21,286 nt of DNA from Capillidium heterosporum (Eukaryota > Entomophthoromycota > Entomophthoromycetes > Entomophthorales > Capillidiaceae), in contig WBMQ01000036.1 of assembly GCA_016630905.1 (NCBI GenBank), positions 1 through 21,286 of the forward strand. Reading direction: 5' to 3'. The notes beneath the pieces were generated by a model. The model ran no database searches and was not told where the DNA came from. It saw only the letters and a program-made list of their open reading frames with translations. Of the stretch, positions 7,100 to 17,749 are shown piece after piece. Within the stretch, counting starts at the first letter, position 1, and each line of letters opens with the position of its first letter. The translations under genes were made by a program, and so were the position numbers.

Positions 7100-7172
7100 T
7101 CAAAAGGGTGGGGTTTGTAAGGTAGGGATTTTTTGGAACTCCAGCTTACCTTTCGACCCCTGGCGATAGAAA
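7100..7172 (+). repeat. Tail-end TIR, unit 3
   Basis: Full 73-bp TIR, with the AAA run intact, unlike its partner in unit 2. Confidence 0.92.
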
Positions 7173-7621
7173 GGAGAAGACCCAGAGTCCCAGGACCCGT
7201 TGTACGGTCCCAACGGCGACGCCGAGTATCCGAAGGAAGGCCAAAGCGCGGGCATCCCGTAACCACCCCAATACCTCGCACGTTCGGACCACTACGTTAC
7301 CCCAAAGGGCGAAGGCGAGACCCCACGTTGTGTACAATGGATACCAGAATGGCGGCGACGCTTCGTGGTCCACTTTGTGTACGAACTGCAACGGGAGTGC
7401 GGGTACGACGACGCGTAGACGAAGGCATAGCAGTTACACTTTACCGCAAAGCAAGGCCAAAGGCGCGTGGTCTTCGACTAAGTCCTGGTCCCAACGGCGA
7501 CGCCGAGTATCCGGTCTTCGACGTAGTCGCAACGCGAAGGAAGGCACCCACAACGTGCAAAGGCCAGGAACGAAAACCGCCTATCTTTCCTACCCGCGGG
7601 AGAGTTTTAAAAAATAAGCGT
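7173..7621 (-). other. Tail region, unit 3
   Basis: Inverse copy of 3035-3483, with 27-bp direct repeats at 7206-7232 and 7487-7513. Holds no convincing gene. Confidence 0.72.
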
Positions 7622-9895
7622 TTAAGGCGCTACTATGCACACTAGTTGCTTCTTTTTACCGGGAGGACTTATGCGATTTCTGGTCTCGACGCTAAATATA
7701 TCTTTGGCCGATAATAGCGCATCGTATCTCTCCTCTAATTCTTGTTCGATCCAGTAGTTAGACGAATATAGAACACCATCTATGCGCAACATATACTTCC
7801 TGGTATTACGATACGTATAGGTACCGATAGAACTTACCGGGTAGCACTTACATTCGTCGAGATCTTCGATGGAGGAGCAATCCTTATGGCGATGGAATGG
7901 TTCCACTAATGTTAATTTACCATCTGTTTGGAAGCCAATATCGGATAATGGACCATGTATTACAGCATACTCCTTATAGTTAGTATTTTTGGCGTTTTGT
8001 ATCTTGGTAAACGAAAACATAACACCAGCTGCATACAAAATACCATTGTCTTCGACGTAGCTGGATCGATTTTCCTCGATATACGCATTAATCTTCGTGT
8101 TAGAATAGTACCGCTTATTATTTGTAGTTAACATTCGGTAGTAGAGTCCCCATCTATTCTCGATTGGAGTTACTGCTACTATATCTAACTTGGTATTATC
8201 GGGTACCGAGGTAAGTCGATAGGATTGGCCGTAGCTAAGTGCGGAGCGATATCTGTTTGCTGCTACCAAATTCTTAACATCTGCAACCTCTTTTATTTCC
8301 AATTTCTCCATCTGCTGGCTTATATTTTCCACCGCCATGCACAAAGCCTTGGATTCTATGTTAACACGTTTGTCGAAAATGCGTAACTTTAAGTTAGGTT
8401 GGTCTTGTAGTCCTCGTTGGCCAGGACTGCGATTGCGAGATAGATGTGCATAGGCACTGGGATCCTGGCGCGAGGAATAGAAGATAGATCCCTTTACTCC
8501 ACCAAGTACATAGGTGCATCGATTGCTACCGTCTTTCTCGAACTGTTTATAATATATAGTACCATTAGTAGCATCGGTGCTTTGTAATATTCCTACAGAC
8601 ATAATTCCAACATCTAACGAGAAGTGGCTAGCGATCCATAGCTCGAGCTTCCCCCATGCTCCTATCTGTTTATCTGTAAGTATACCATAAGCACCGCCTA
8701 TTCTGCCGGTTAGACTATTGTGCCACATACCTATCGCATATTCCTTGGTATCGATGTCGATTATCGCAACATTGTTATGTAGCATCTCGCAGAATGCTTG
8801 CCATTGCTTATGGATAGGACTAATAAACAAGTGGCTCCAAATGCTCTCTTGGAATTCGACAACGTTATCTCGGTAATGCTTCTTAATAGTTTCTATGTCG
8901 AATTTAACATTAGGGCTGCAGAGGCTAGCATCGTAGAATGTAATCTCCAATCTGGTAAGACCGCAATTTAAAGCTTTATCGATAGTTGCATCTAGTTCGT
9001 CTTCTGGATTATTAATCCAATCGTCGATATGGCACCCAATGCTAGATATTACATTCCGTGTCTCCAAACTTTGGACAAACTTATTATAAAGCTTGTAACG
9101 TATAAAATATCCAGTATCGAACCGGCATACGGTAAGGCAATTACGCCCCACTGTGCTGTCGTTATCGACAACAACATAGTCGCTACGAAGATGTTCGATA
9201 ATTTGGTGTTTGTTAAACGAACCGCCGATGTCCATGGTATAATCGATCTCTTGGATATACATATTCTCGTCGTGCAGCTTAAATTGCAGGGCACAACACA
9301 TGTCCAACACGAAGTCTAAACTATACTCGGAGCATGGTATCTTATACATAACAAAGGAATAATATGCGTCTTCCGGATCTAGATGTGTATTTAGATAATG
9401 TTCCAAAATAGCAGGATACTTATTTAGAATGTTCTTTACGTTATCTTTACAATAACCTTCGAGAGATTGCAATCGTTCCTCTTCGTCTTCGACCTTTGCC
9501 GTTTCCTTGTCTAACGGTTTCTGTTTAGCGCTGGTTAATACTACTGTGCGCTTAGCTTTAATTCCATGTTGGAACTTAACTTTACGAGTGGCACAATATT
9601 CTTTAACCAGATAGTTAAGGATCGTCGTACCTATGCCACATTTTGTCGAATAGTTCGGCTTTGTAACAGTCGATGTGGGAACAAGCCAAAATACCATAAT
9701 ATTATCGCAGAATTGTGGTCGTAATACGCTGGGGCTGCCGTCTCTGTTATGGTATTTGTTGTAATCTACAAAAGCAATATCGGAACAGCGTTTATCTTCG
9801 AGTATTAATTTTGCCAACATGTTCTTGTGCGTAGGATCGGCACCGTGCATATTACGATGGTTAAGATATTTCGTGTAATCGATCTTTTCGCGCAT
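7622..9895 (-). CDS. Putative replication initiator/transposase-like protein (unit 3 copy)
   Basis: Same 757-residue protein as unit 1, encoded on the minus strand. Start ATG read at 9893-9895; upstream in-frame ATG at 10339. Intact. It converges with the unit 2 gene, about 1.05 kb of tail sequence lying between the two stop codons. Confidence 0.88.
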   Translation of the reverse strand: MREKIDYTKYLNHRNMHGADPTHKNMLAKLILEDKRCSDIAFVDYNKYHNRDGSPSVLRPQFCDNIMVFWLVPTSTVTKPNYSTKCGIGTTILNYLVKEYCATRKVKFQHGIKAKRTVVLTSAKQKPLDKETAKVEDEEERLQSLEGYCKDNVKNILNKYPAILEHYLNTHLDPEDAYYSFVMYKIPCSEYSLDFVLDMCCALQFKLHDENMYIQEIDYTMDIGGSFNKHQIIEHLRSDYVVVDNDSTVGRNCLTVCRFDTGYFIRYKLYNKFVQSLETRNVISSIGCHIDDWINNPEDELDATIDKALNCGLTRLEITFYDASLCSPNVKFDIETIKKHYRDNVVEFQESIWSHLFISPIHKQWQAFCEMLHNNVAIIDIDTKEYAIGMWHNSLTGRIGGAYGILTDKQIGAWGKLELWIASHFSLDVGIMSVGILQSTDATNGTIYYKQFEKDGSNRCTYVLGGVKGSIFYSSRQDPSAYAHLSRNRSPGQRGLQDQPNLKLRIFDKRVNIESKALCMAVENISQQMEKLEIKEVADVKNLVAANRYRSALSYGQSYRLTSVPDNTKLDIVAVTPIENRWGLYYRMLTTNNKRYYSNTKINAYIEENRSSYVEDNGILYAAGVMFSFTKIQNAKNTNYKEYAVIHGPLSDIGFQTDGKLTLVEPFHRHKDCSSIEDLDECKCYPVSSIGTYTYRNTRKYMLRIDGVLYSSNYWIEQELEERYDALLSAKDIFSVETRNRISPPGKKKQLVCIVAP

Positions 9896-10549
9896 AATAA
9901 CGGTTAGTTTTTTGGTCTGCAGCTTCAAATGCAAACTATCTCCGATGGACGAGAGGTAGGCGGTTTCCACGTTCTCCTTTCTATCGCGAGGGGACGAAAG
10001 ATAGGCGGTTTCCACGTTCTCCTTTCTATCGCGAGGGTGGGAAAGGTAGGCGGTTTCCACGCTTTTCGAGGTCTTCGCTTTGCGACAAAGTCCGGGGCCC
10101 GCGACGCCTGGACAGTTACACTTTACCGCAAAGCGCGTGGTCCTGGTCCCACCCCTTCGGGCATAACGTGTAAAGGACGCGTACACGAAGTGCTGTAAAG
10201 GTAAAGCGAAGACGACGTCGCGTACAAGACCCAGAAACTGTACGGCCATTGTGGGACCCCCGAATGGGTCGTCCCGTTGCAGTTCCTGGGTGCCTTCGGC
10301 TAGTACACAACGTGCGGCCGTACAGTTTCTGGGTACCATAATGGTCCTGCCTTCCTTATACCCAACACTTTACCGATCGACGACGCGCTTTGGCGTCCGT
10401 ACAAGTCCGGTCCTGGACGTAGTCCCCCTTTGCAGTTCCTGGGTGCCTTCGGCGTGGCGCGGGGTCCTTCGCAGTTCGGAATCCGTACAAGGAACTGCGT
10501 CGGTTTAAGTTGCGCGGTAGTCCCCGTTCGGGTGTCCCGTTCGCTTTTA
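9896..10549 (-). other. Head region, unit 3
   Basis: Inverse copy of 107-760, with the nested palindrome at 10229-10334 and the 45-bp repeats at 9936-10060. No difference from unit 1 noticed. Confidence 0.75.
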
Positions 10550-10622
10550 TTTCTATCGCCAGGGGTCGAAAGGTAAGCTGGAGTTCCAAAAAATCCCTAC
10601 CTTACAAACCCCACCCTTTTGA
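10550..10622 (-). repeat. Head-end TIR, unit 3
   Basis: Identical to the unit 1 head TIR; followed by the longest spacer of the array. Confidence 0.92.
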
Positions 10623-10669
10623 TATAGTAATACTTTATTTTTATATAATAGATATAAATCATTAATTAA
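10623..10669. other. Junction spacer 3-4, 47 bp, very AT-rich (head-to-tail)
   Basis: Only about four of the 47 bases are G or C. It starts TATAGTAATACTTTATTTTT and ends ATTAATTAA. It matches nothing in the element that I can see, so it may be a scrap of AT-rich host DNA or a non-templated filler. Confidence 0.75.
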
Positions 10670-10742
10670 TCAAAAGGGTGGGGTTTGTAAGGTAGGGATT
10701 TTTTGGAACTCCAGCTTACCTTTCGACCCCTGGCGATAGAAA
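10670..10742 (+). repeat. Tail-end TIR, unit 4
   Basis: Full 73-bp TIR with no change. Confidence 0.92.
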
Positions 10743-11191
10743 GGAGAAGACCCAGAGTCCCAGGACCCGTTGTACGGTCCCAACGGCGACGCCGAGTATC
10801 CGAAGGAAGGCCAAAGCGCGGGCATCCCGTAACCACCCCAATACCTCGCACGTTCGGACCACTACGTTACCCCAAAGGGCGAAGGCGAGACCCCACGTTG
10901 TGTACAATGGATACCAGAATGGCGGCGACGCTTCGTGGTCCACTTTGTGTACGAACTGCAACGGGAGTGCGGGTACGACGACGCGTAGACGAAGGCATAG
11001 CAGTTACACTTTACCGCAAAGCAAGGCCAAAGGCGCGTGGTCTTCGACTAAGTCCTGGTCCCAACGGCGACGCCGAGTATCCGGTCTTCGACGTAGTCGC
11101 AACGCGAAGGAAGGCACCCACAACGTGCAAAGGCCAGGAACGAAAACCGCCTATCTTTCCTACCCGCGGGAGAGTTTTAAAAAATAAGCGT
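10743..11191 (-). other. Tail region, unit 4
   Basis: Inverse copy of 3035-3483, with 27-bp direct repeats at 10776-10802 and 11057-11083. No gene seen. Confidence 0.72.
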
Positions 11192-13465
11192 TTAAGGCGC
11201 TACTATGCACACTAGTTGCTTCTTTTTACCGGGAGGACTTATGCGATTTCTGGTCTCGACGCTAAATATATCTTTGGCCGATAATAGCGCATCGTATCTC
11301 TCCTCTAATTCTTGTTCGATCCAGTAGTTAGACGAATATAGAACACCATCTATGCGCAACATATACTTCCTGGTATTACGATACGTATAGGTACCGATAG
11401 AACTTACCGGGTAGCACTTACATTCGTCGAGATCTTCGATGGAGGAGCAATCCTTATGGCGATGGAATGGTTCCACTAATGTTAATTTACCATCTGTTTG
11501 GAAGCCAATATCGGATAATGGACCATGTATTACAGCATACTCCTTATAGTTAGTATTTTTGGCGTTTTGTATCTTGGTAAACGAAAACATAACACCAGCT
11601 GCATACAAAATACCATTGTCTTCGACGTAGCTGGATCGATTTTCCTCGATATACGCATTAATCTTCGTGTTAGAATAGTACCGCTTATTATTTGTAGTTA
11701 ACATTCGGTAGTAGAGTCCCCATCTATTCTCGATTGGAGTTACTGCTACTATATCTAACTTGGTATTATCGGGTACCGAGGTAAGTCGATAGGATTGGCC
11801 GTAGCTAAGTGCGGAGCGATATCTGTTTGCTGCTACCAAATTCTTAACATCTGCAACCTCTTTTATTTCCAATTTCTCCATCTGCTGGCTTATATTTTCC
11901 ACCGCCATGCACAAAGCCTTGGATTCTATGTTAACACGTTTGTCGAAAATGCGTAACTTTAAGTTAGGTTGGTCTTGTAGTCCTCGTTGGCCAGGACTGC
12001 GATTGCGAGATAGATGTGCATAGGCACTGGGATCCTGGCGCGAGGAATAGAAGATAGATCCCTTTACTCCACCAAGTACATAGGTGCATCGATTGCTACC
12101 GTCTTTCTCGAACTGTTTATAATATATAGTACCATTAGTAGCATCGGTGCTTTGTAATATTCCTACAGACATAATTCCAACATCTAACGAGAAGTGGCTA
12201 GCGATCCATAGCTCGAGCTTCCCCCATGCTCCTATCTGTTTATCTGTAAGTATACCATAAGCACCGCCTATTCTGCCGGTTAGACTATTGTGCCACATAC
12301 CTATCGCATATTCCTTGGTATCGATGTCGATTATCGCAACATTGTTATGTAGCATCTCGCAGAATGCTTGCCATTGCTTATGGATAGGACTAATAAACAA
12401 GTGGCTCCAAATGCTCTCTTGGAATTCGACAACGTTATCTCGGTAATGCTTCTTAATAGTTTCTATGTCGAATTTAACATTAGGGCTGCAGAGGCTAGCA
12501 TCGTAGAATGTAATCTCCAATCTGGTAAGACCGCAATTTAAAGCTTTATCGATAGTTGCATCTAGTTCGTCTTCTGGATTATTAATCCAATCGTCGATAT
12601 GGCACCCAATGCTAGATATTACATTCCGTGTCTCCAAACTTTGGACAAACTTATTATAAAGCTTGTAACGTATAAAATATCCAGTATCGAACCGGCATAC
12701 GGTAAGGCAATTACGCCCCACTGTGCTGTCGTTATCGACAACAACATAGTCGCTACGAAGATGTTCGATAATTTGGTGTTTGTTAAACGAACCGCCGATG
12801 TCCATGGTATAATCGATCTCTTGGATATACATATTCTCGTCGTGCAGCTTAAATTGCAGGGCACAACACATGTCCAACACGAAGTCTAAACTATACTCGG
12901 AGCATGGTATCTTATACATAACAAAGGAATAATATGCGTCTTCCGGATCTAGATGTGTATTTAGATAATGTTCCAAAATAGCAGGATACTTATTTAGAAT
13001 GTTCTTTACGTTATCTTTACAATAACCTTCGAGAGATTGCAATCGTTCCTCTTCGTCTTCGACCTTTGCCGTTTCCTTGTCTAACGGTTTCTGTTTAGCG
13101 CTGGTTAATACTACTGTGCGCTTAGCTTTAATTCCATGTTGGAACTTAACTTTACGAGTGGCACAATATTCTTTAACCAGATAGTTAAGGATCGTCGTAC
13201 CTATGCCACATTTTGTCGAATAGTTCGGCTTTGTAACAGTCGATGTGGGAACAAGCCAAAATACCATAATATTATCGCAGAATTGTGGTCGTAATACGCT
13301 GGGGCTGCCGTCTCTGTTATGGTATTTGTTGTAATCTACAAAAGCAATATCGGAACAGCGTTTATCTTCGAGTATTAATTTTGCCAACATGTTCTTGTGC
13401 GTAGGATCGGCACCGTGCATATTACGATGGTTAAGATATTTCGTGTAATCGATCTTTTCGCGCAT
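11192..13465 (-). CDS. Putative replication initiator/transposase-like protein (unit 4 copy)
   Basis: Same 757-residue protein as unit 1 with no substitution or frameshift. The open frame extends upstream to an ATG at 13909. It is transcribed toward unit 3, in tandem with the genes of units 3, 5 and 6. Confidence 0.88.
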   Translation of the reverse strand: MREKIDYTKYLNHRNMHGADPTHKNMLAKLILEDKRCSDIAFVDYNKYHNRDGSPSVLRPQFCDNIMVFWLVPTSTVTKPNYSTKCGIGTTILNYLVKEYCATRKVKFQHGIKAKRTVVLTSAKQKPLDKETAKVEDEEERLQSLEGYCKDNVKNILNKYPAILEHYLNTHLDPEDAYYSFVMYKIPCSEYSLDFVLDMCCALQFKLHDENMYIQEIDYTMDIGGSFNKHQIIEHLRSDYVVVDNDSTVGRNCLTVCRFDTGYFIRYKLYNKFVQSLETRNVISSIGCHIDDWINNPEDELDATIDKALNCGLTRLEITFYDASLCSPNVKFDIETIKKHYRDNVVEFQESIWSHLFISPIHKQWQAFCEMLHNNVAIIDIDTKEYAIGMWHNSLTGRIGGAYGILTDKQIGAWGKLELWIASHFSLDVGIMSVGILQSTDATNGTIYYKQFEKDGSNRCTYVLGGVKGSIFYSSRQDPSAYAHLSRNRSPGQRGLQDQPNLKLRIFDKRVNIESKALCMAVENISQQMEKLEIKEVADVKNLVAANRYRSALSYGQSYRLTSVPDNTKLDIVAVTPIENRWGLYYRMLTTNNKRYYSNTKINAYIEENRSSYVEDNGILYAAGVMFSFTKIQNAKNTNYKEYAVIHGPLSDIGFQTDGKLTLVEPFHRHKDCSSIEDLDECKCYPVSSIGTYTYRNTRKYMLRIDGVLYSSNYWIEQELEERYDALLSAKDIFSVETRNRISPPGKKKQLVCIVAP

Positions 13466-14119
13466 AATAACGGTTAGTTTTTTGGTCTGCAGCTTCAAAT
13501 GCAAACTATCTCCGATGGACGAGAGGTAGGCGGTTTCCACGTTCTCCTTTCTATCGCGAGGGGACGAAAGATAGGCGGTTTCCACGTTCTCCTTTCTATC
13601 GCGAGGGTGGGAAAGGTAGGCGGTTTCCACGCTTTTCGAGGTCTTCGCTTTGCGACAAAGTCCGGGGCCCGCGACGCCTGGACAGTTACACTTTACCGCA
13701 AAGCGCGTGGTCCTGGTCCCACCCCTTCGGGCATAACGTGTAAAGGACGCGTACACGAAGTGCTGTAAAGGTAAAGCGAAGACGACGTCGCGTACAAGAC
13801 CCAGAAACTGTACGGCCATTGTGGGACCCCCGAATGGGTCGTCCCGTTGCAGTTCCTGGGTGCCTTCGGCTAGTACACAACGTGCGGCCGTACAGTTTCT
13901 GGGTACCATAATGGTCCTGCCTTCCTTATACCCAACACTTTACCGATCGACGACGCGCTTTGGCGTCCGTACAAGTCCGGTCCTGGACGTAGTCCCCCTT
14001 TGCAGTTCCTGGGTGCCTTCGGCGTGGCGCGGGGTCCTTCGCAGTTCGGAATCCGTACAAGGAACTGCGTCGGTTTAAGTTGCGCGGTAGTCCCCGTTCG
14101 GGTGTCCCGTTCGCTTTTA
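13466..14119 (-). other. Head region, unit 4
   Basis: Inverse copy of 107-760, with the nested palindrome at 13799-13904 and the 45-bp repeats at 13506-13630. Confidence 0.75.
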
Positions 14120-14192
14120 TTTCTATCGCCAGGGGTCGAAAGGTAAGCTGGAGTTCCAAAAAATCCCTACCTTACAAACCCCACCCTTTTGA
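14120..14192 (-). repeat. Head-end TIR, unit 4
   Basis: Full 73-bp TIR with no change. Confidence 0.92.
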
Positions 14193-14223
14193 TATCATAA
14201 TATAGCATTTTGTGAAGGAAGAA
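14193..14223. other. Junction spacer 4-5, 31 bp (head-to-tail)
   Basis: It starts TATCATAATATAGC and ends GTGAAGGAAGAA. The first bases repeat the terminal TCA of the TIR (GATATCA). The rest is unlike the element and unlike spacer 3-4. Confidence 0.75.
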
Positions 14224-14296
14224 TCAAAAGGGTGGGGTTTGTAAGGTAGGGATTTTTTGGAACTCCAGCTTACCTTTCGACCCCTGGCGATAGAAA
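14224..14296 (+). repeat. Tail-end TIR, unit 5
   Basis: Full 73-bp TIR with no change. Confidence 0.92.
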
Positions 14297-14745
14297 GGAG
14301 AAGACCCAGAGTCCCAGGACCCGTTGTACGGTCCCAACGGCGACGCCGAGTATCCGAAGGAAGGCCAAAGCGCGGGCATCCCGTAACCACCCCAATACCT
14401 CGCACGTTCGGACCACTACGTTACCCCAAAGGGCGAAGGCGAGACCCCACGTTGTGTACAATGGATACCAGAATGGCGGCGACGCTTCGTGGTCCACTTT
14501 GTGTACGAACTGCAACGGGAGTGCGGGTACGACGACGCGTAGACGAAGGCATAGCAGTTACACTTTACCGCAAAGCAAGGCCAAAGGCGCGTGGTCTTCG
14601 ACTAAGTCCTGGTCCCAACGGCGACGCCGAGTATCCGGTCTTCGACGTAGTCGCAACGCGAAGGAAGGCACCCACAACGTGCAAAGGCCAGGAACGAAAA
14701 CCGCCTATCTTTCCTACCCGCGGGAGAGTTTTAAAAAATAAGCGT
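14297..14745 (-). other. Tail region, unit 5
   Basis: Inverse copy of 3035-3483, with 27-bp direct repeats at 14330-14356 and 14611-14637. No gene seen. Confidence 0.72.
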
Positions 14746-17019
14746 TTAAGGCGCTACTATGCACACTAGTTGCTTCTTTTTACCGGGAGGACTTATGCGA
14801 TTTCTGGTCTCGACGCTAAATATATCTTTGGCCGATAATAGCGCATCGTATCTCTCCTCTAATTCTTGTTCGATCCAGTAGTTAGACGAATATAGAACAC
14901 CATCTATGCGCAACATATACTTCCTGGTATTACGATACGTATAGGTACCGATAGAACTTACCGGGTAGCACTTACATTCGTCGAGATCTTCGATGGAGGA
15001 GCAATCCTTATGGCGATGGAATGGTTCCACTAATGTTAATTTACCATCTGTTTGGAAGCCAATATCGGATAATGGACCATGTATTACAGCATACTCCTTA
15101 TAGTTAGTATTTTTGGCGTTTTGTATCTTGGTAAACGAAAACATAACACCAGCTGCATACAAAATACCATTGTCTTCGACGTAGCTGGATCGATTTTCCT
15201 CGATATACGCATTAATCTTCGTGTTAGAATAGTACCGCTTATTATTTGTAGTTAACATTCGGTAGTAGAGTCCCCATCTATTCTCGATTGGAGTTACTGC
15301 TACTATATCTAACTTGGTATTATCGGGTACCGAGGTAAGTCGATAGGATTGGCCGTAGCTAAGTGCGGAGCGATATCTGTTTGCTGCTACCAAATTCTTA
15401 ACATCTGCAACCTCTTTTATTTCCAATTTCTCCATCTGCTGGCTTATATTTTCCACCGCCATGCACAAAGCCTTGGATTCTATGTTAACACGTTTGTCGA
15501 AAATGCGTAACTTTAAGTTAGGTTGGTCTTGTAGTCCTCGTTGGCCAGGACTGCGATTGCGAGATAGATGTGCATAGGCACTGGGATCCTGGCGCGAGGA
15601 ATAGAAGATAGATCCCTTTACTCCACCAAGTACATAGGTGCATCGATTGCTACCGTCTTTCTCGAACTGTTTATAATATATAGTACCATTAGTAGCATCG
15701 GTGCTTTGTAATATTCCTACAGACATAATTCCAACATCTAACGAGAAGTGGCTAGCGATCCATAGCTCGAGCTTCCCCCATGCTCCTATCTGTTTATCTG
15801 TAAGTATACCATAAGCACCGCCTATTCTGCCGGTTAGACTATTGTGCCACATACCTATCGCATATTCCTTGGTATCGATGTCGATTATCGCAACATTGTT
15901 ATGTAGCATCTCGCAGAATGCTTGCCATTGCTTATGGATAGGACTAATAAACAAGTGGCTCCAAATGCTCTCTTGGAATTCGACAACGTTATCTCGGTAA
16001 TGCTTCTTAATAGTTTCTATGTCGAATTTAACATTAGGGCTGCAGAGGCTAGCATCGTAGAATGTAATCTCCAATCTGGTAAGACCGCAATTTAAAGCTT
16101 TATCGATAGTTGCATCTAGTTCGTCTTCTGGATTATTAATCCAATCGTCGATATGGCACCCAATGCTAGATATTACATTCCGTGTCTCCAAACTTTGGAC
16201 AAACTTATTATAAAGCTTGTAACGTATAAAATATCCAGTATCGAACCGGCATACGGTAAGGCAATTACGCCCCACTGTGCTGTCGTTATCGACAACAACA
16301 TAGTCGCTACGAAGATGTTCGATAATTTGGTGTTTGTTAAACGAACCGCCGATGTCCATGGTATAATCGATCTCTTGGATATACATATTCTCGTCGTGCA
16401 GCTTAAATTGCAGGGCACAACACATGTCCAACACGAAGTCTAAACTATACTCGGAGCATGGTATCTTATACATAACAAAGGAATAATATGCGTCTTCCGG
16501 ATCTAGATGTGTATTTAGATAATGTTCCAAAATAGCAGGATACTTATTTAGAATGTTCTTTACGTTATCTTTACAATAACCTTCGAGAGATTGCAATCGT
16601 TCCTCTTCGTCTTCGACCTTTGCCGTTTCCTTGTCTAACGGTTTCTGTTTAGCGCTGGTTAATACTACTGTGCGCTTAGCTTTAATTCCATGTTGGAACT
16701 TAACTTTACGAGTGGCACAATATTCTTTAACCAGATAGTTAAGGATCGTCGTACCTATGCCACATTTTGTCGAATAGTTCGGCTTTGTAACAGTCGATGT
16801 GGGAACAAGCCAAAATACCATAATATTATCGCAGAATTGTGGTCGTAATACGCTGGGGCTGCCGTCTCTGTTATGGTATTTGTTGTAATCTACAAAAGCA
16901 ATATCGGAACAGCGTTTATCTTCGAGTATTAATTTTGCCAACATGTTCTTGTGCGTAGGATCGGCACCGTGCATATTACGATGGTTAAGATATTTCGTGT
17001 AATCGATCTTTTCGCGCAT
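14746..17019 (-). CDS. Putative replication initiator/transposase-like protein (unit 5 copy)
   Basis: Same 757-residue protein as unit 1. The upstream open frame to an ATG at 17463 is also intact, because all the homopolymer indels of this unit lie further out in the head region. No sign of decay. Confidence 0.88.
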   Translation of the reverse strand: MREKIDYTKYLNHRNMHGADPTHKNMLAKLILEDKRCSDIAFVDYNKYHNRDGSPSVLRPQFCDNIMVFWLVPTSTVTKPNYSTKCGIGTTILNYLVKEYCATRKVKFQHGIKAKRTVVLTSAKQKPLDKETAKVEDEEERLQSLEGYCKDNVKNILNKYPAILEHYLNTHLDPEDAYYSFVMYKIPCSEYSLDFVLDMCCALQFKLHDENMYIQEIDYTMDIGGSFNKHQIIEHLRSDYVVVDNDSTVGRNCLTVCRFDTGYFIRYKLYNKFVQSLETRNVISSIGCHIDDWINNPEDELDATIDKALNCGLTRLEITFYDASLCSPNVKFDIETIKKHYRDNVVEFQESIWSHLFISPIHKQWQAFCEMLHNNVAIIDIDTKEYAIGMWHNSLTGRIGGAYGILTDKQIGAWGKLELWIASHFSLDVGIMSVGILQSTDATNGTIYYKQFEKDGSNRCTYVLGGVKGSIFYSSRQDPSAYAHLSRNRSPGQRGLQDQPNLKLRIFDKRVNIESKALCMAVENISQQMEKLEIKEVADVKNLVAANRYRSALSYGQSYRLTSVPDNTKLDIVAVTPIENRWGLYYRMLTTNNKRYYSNTKINAYIEENRSSYVEDNGILYAAGVMFSFTKIQNAKNTNYKEYAVIHGPLSDIGFQTDGKLTLVEPFHRHKDCSSIEDLDECKCYPVSSIGTYTYRNTRKYMLRIDGVLYSSNYWIEQELEERYDALLSAKDIFSVETRNRISPPGKKKQLVCIVAP

Positions 17020-17677
17020 AATAACGGTTAGTTTTTTGGTCTGCAGCTTCAAATGCAAACTATCTCCGATGGACGAGAGGTAGGCGGTTTCCACGTTCTC
17101 CTTTCTATCGCGAGGGGACGAAAGATAGGCGGTTTCCACGTTCTCCTTTCTATCGCGAGGGTGGGAAAGGTAGGCGGTTTCCACGCTTTTCGAGGTCTTC
17201 GCTTTGCGACAAAGTCCGGGGCCCGCGACGCCTGGACAGTTACACTTTACCGCAAAGCGCGTGGTCCTGGTCCCACCCCTTCGGGCATAACGTGTAAAGG
17301 ACGCGTACACGAAGTGCTGTAAAGGTAAAGCGAAGACGACGTCGCGTACAAGACCCAGAAACTGTACGGCCATTGTGGGACCCCCGAATGGGTCGTCCCG
17401 TTGCAGTTCCTGGGTGCCTTCGGCTAGTACACAACGTGCGGCCGTACAGTTTCTGGGTACCATAATGGTCCTGCCTTCCTTATACCCAACACTTTACCGA
17501 TCGACGACGCGCTTTGGCGTCCGTACAAGTCCGGTCCTGGACGTAGTCCCCCCTTTGCAGTTCCTGGGTGCCTTTCGGCGTGGCGCGGGGGTCCTTCGCA
17601 GTTCGGAATCCGTACAAGGAACTGCGTCGGTTTAAGTTGCGCGGTAGTCCCCGTTCGGGTTGTCCCGTTCGCTTTTA
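17020..17677 (-). other. Head region, unit 5, with four one-base insertions
   Basis: 658 bp instead of 654. Nested palindrome at 17353-17458 and 45-bp repeats at 17060-17184 are unchanged. The insertions (C, T, G, T) all lengthen existing runs of the same base between 17545 and 17665. They look more like read errors than mutations. Confidence 0.75.
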
Positions 17678-17749
17678 TTTCTATCGCCAGGGGTCGAAAG
17701 GTAAGCTGGAGTTCCAAAAAATCCCTACCTTACAAACCCCACCCTTTGA
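17678..17749 (-). repeat. Head-end TIR, unit 5 (72 bp, one T short)
   Basis: The terminus reads CCCTTTGA instead of CCCTTTTGA; otherwise identical. Confidence 0.9.

Larger units (their letters stand above)
7100..10622 (-). mobile_element. Unit 3 of the array
   Basis: 3,523 bp, reverse orientation, no difference from unit 1 noticed. Tail at 7100, head at 10622. Flanks are TATTA on the tail side and TATAG on the head side; TA is shared, but too little to call a target-site duplication. Confidence 0.88.
10670..14192 (-). mobile_element. Unit 4 of the array
   Basis: 3,523 bp, reverse orientation, no difference from unit 1 noticed. Flanks are ATTAA (tail side) and TATCA (head side), so no target-site duplication. 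Confidence 0.88.
14224..17749 (-). mobile_element. Unit 5 of the array (with homopolymer indels near its head)
   Basis: 3,526 bp. It equals unit 1 except for five one-base length changes in homopolymer runs of the head end: an extra C at about 17548-17554, an extra T at about 17573-17575, an extra G at about 17586-17590, an extra T at about 17660-17661 and a missing T at 17745-17747. The gene and tail are unchanged. Confidence 0.87.

Noticed and set aside
7095-10627. TA target-site duplication around unit 3
   Set aside because: TA is on both sides, but units 1, 4 and 5 lack matching flanks, and TA may belong to the element's own tip.
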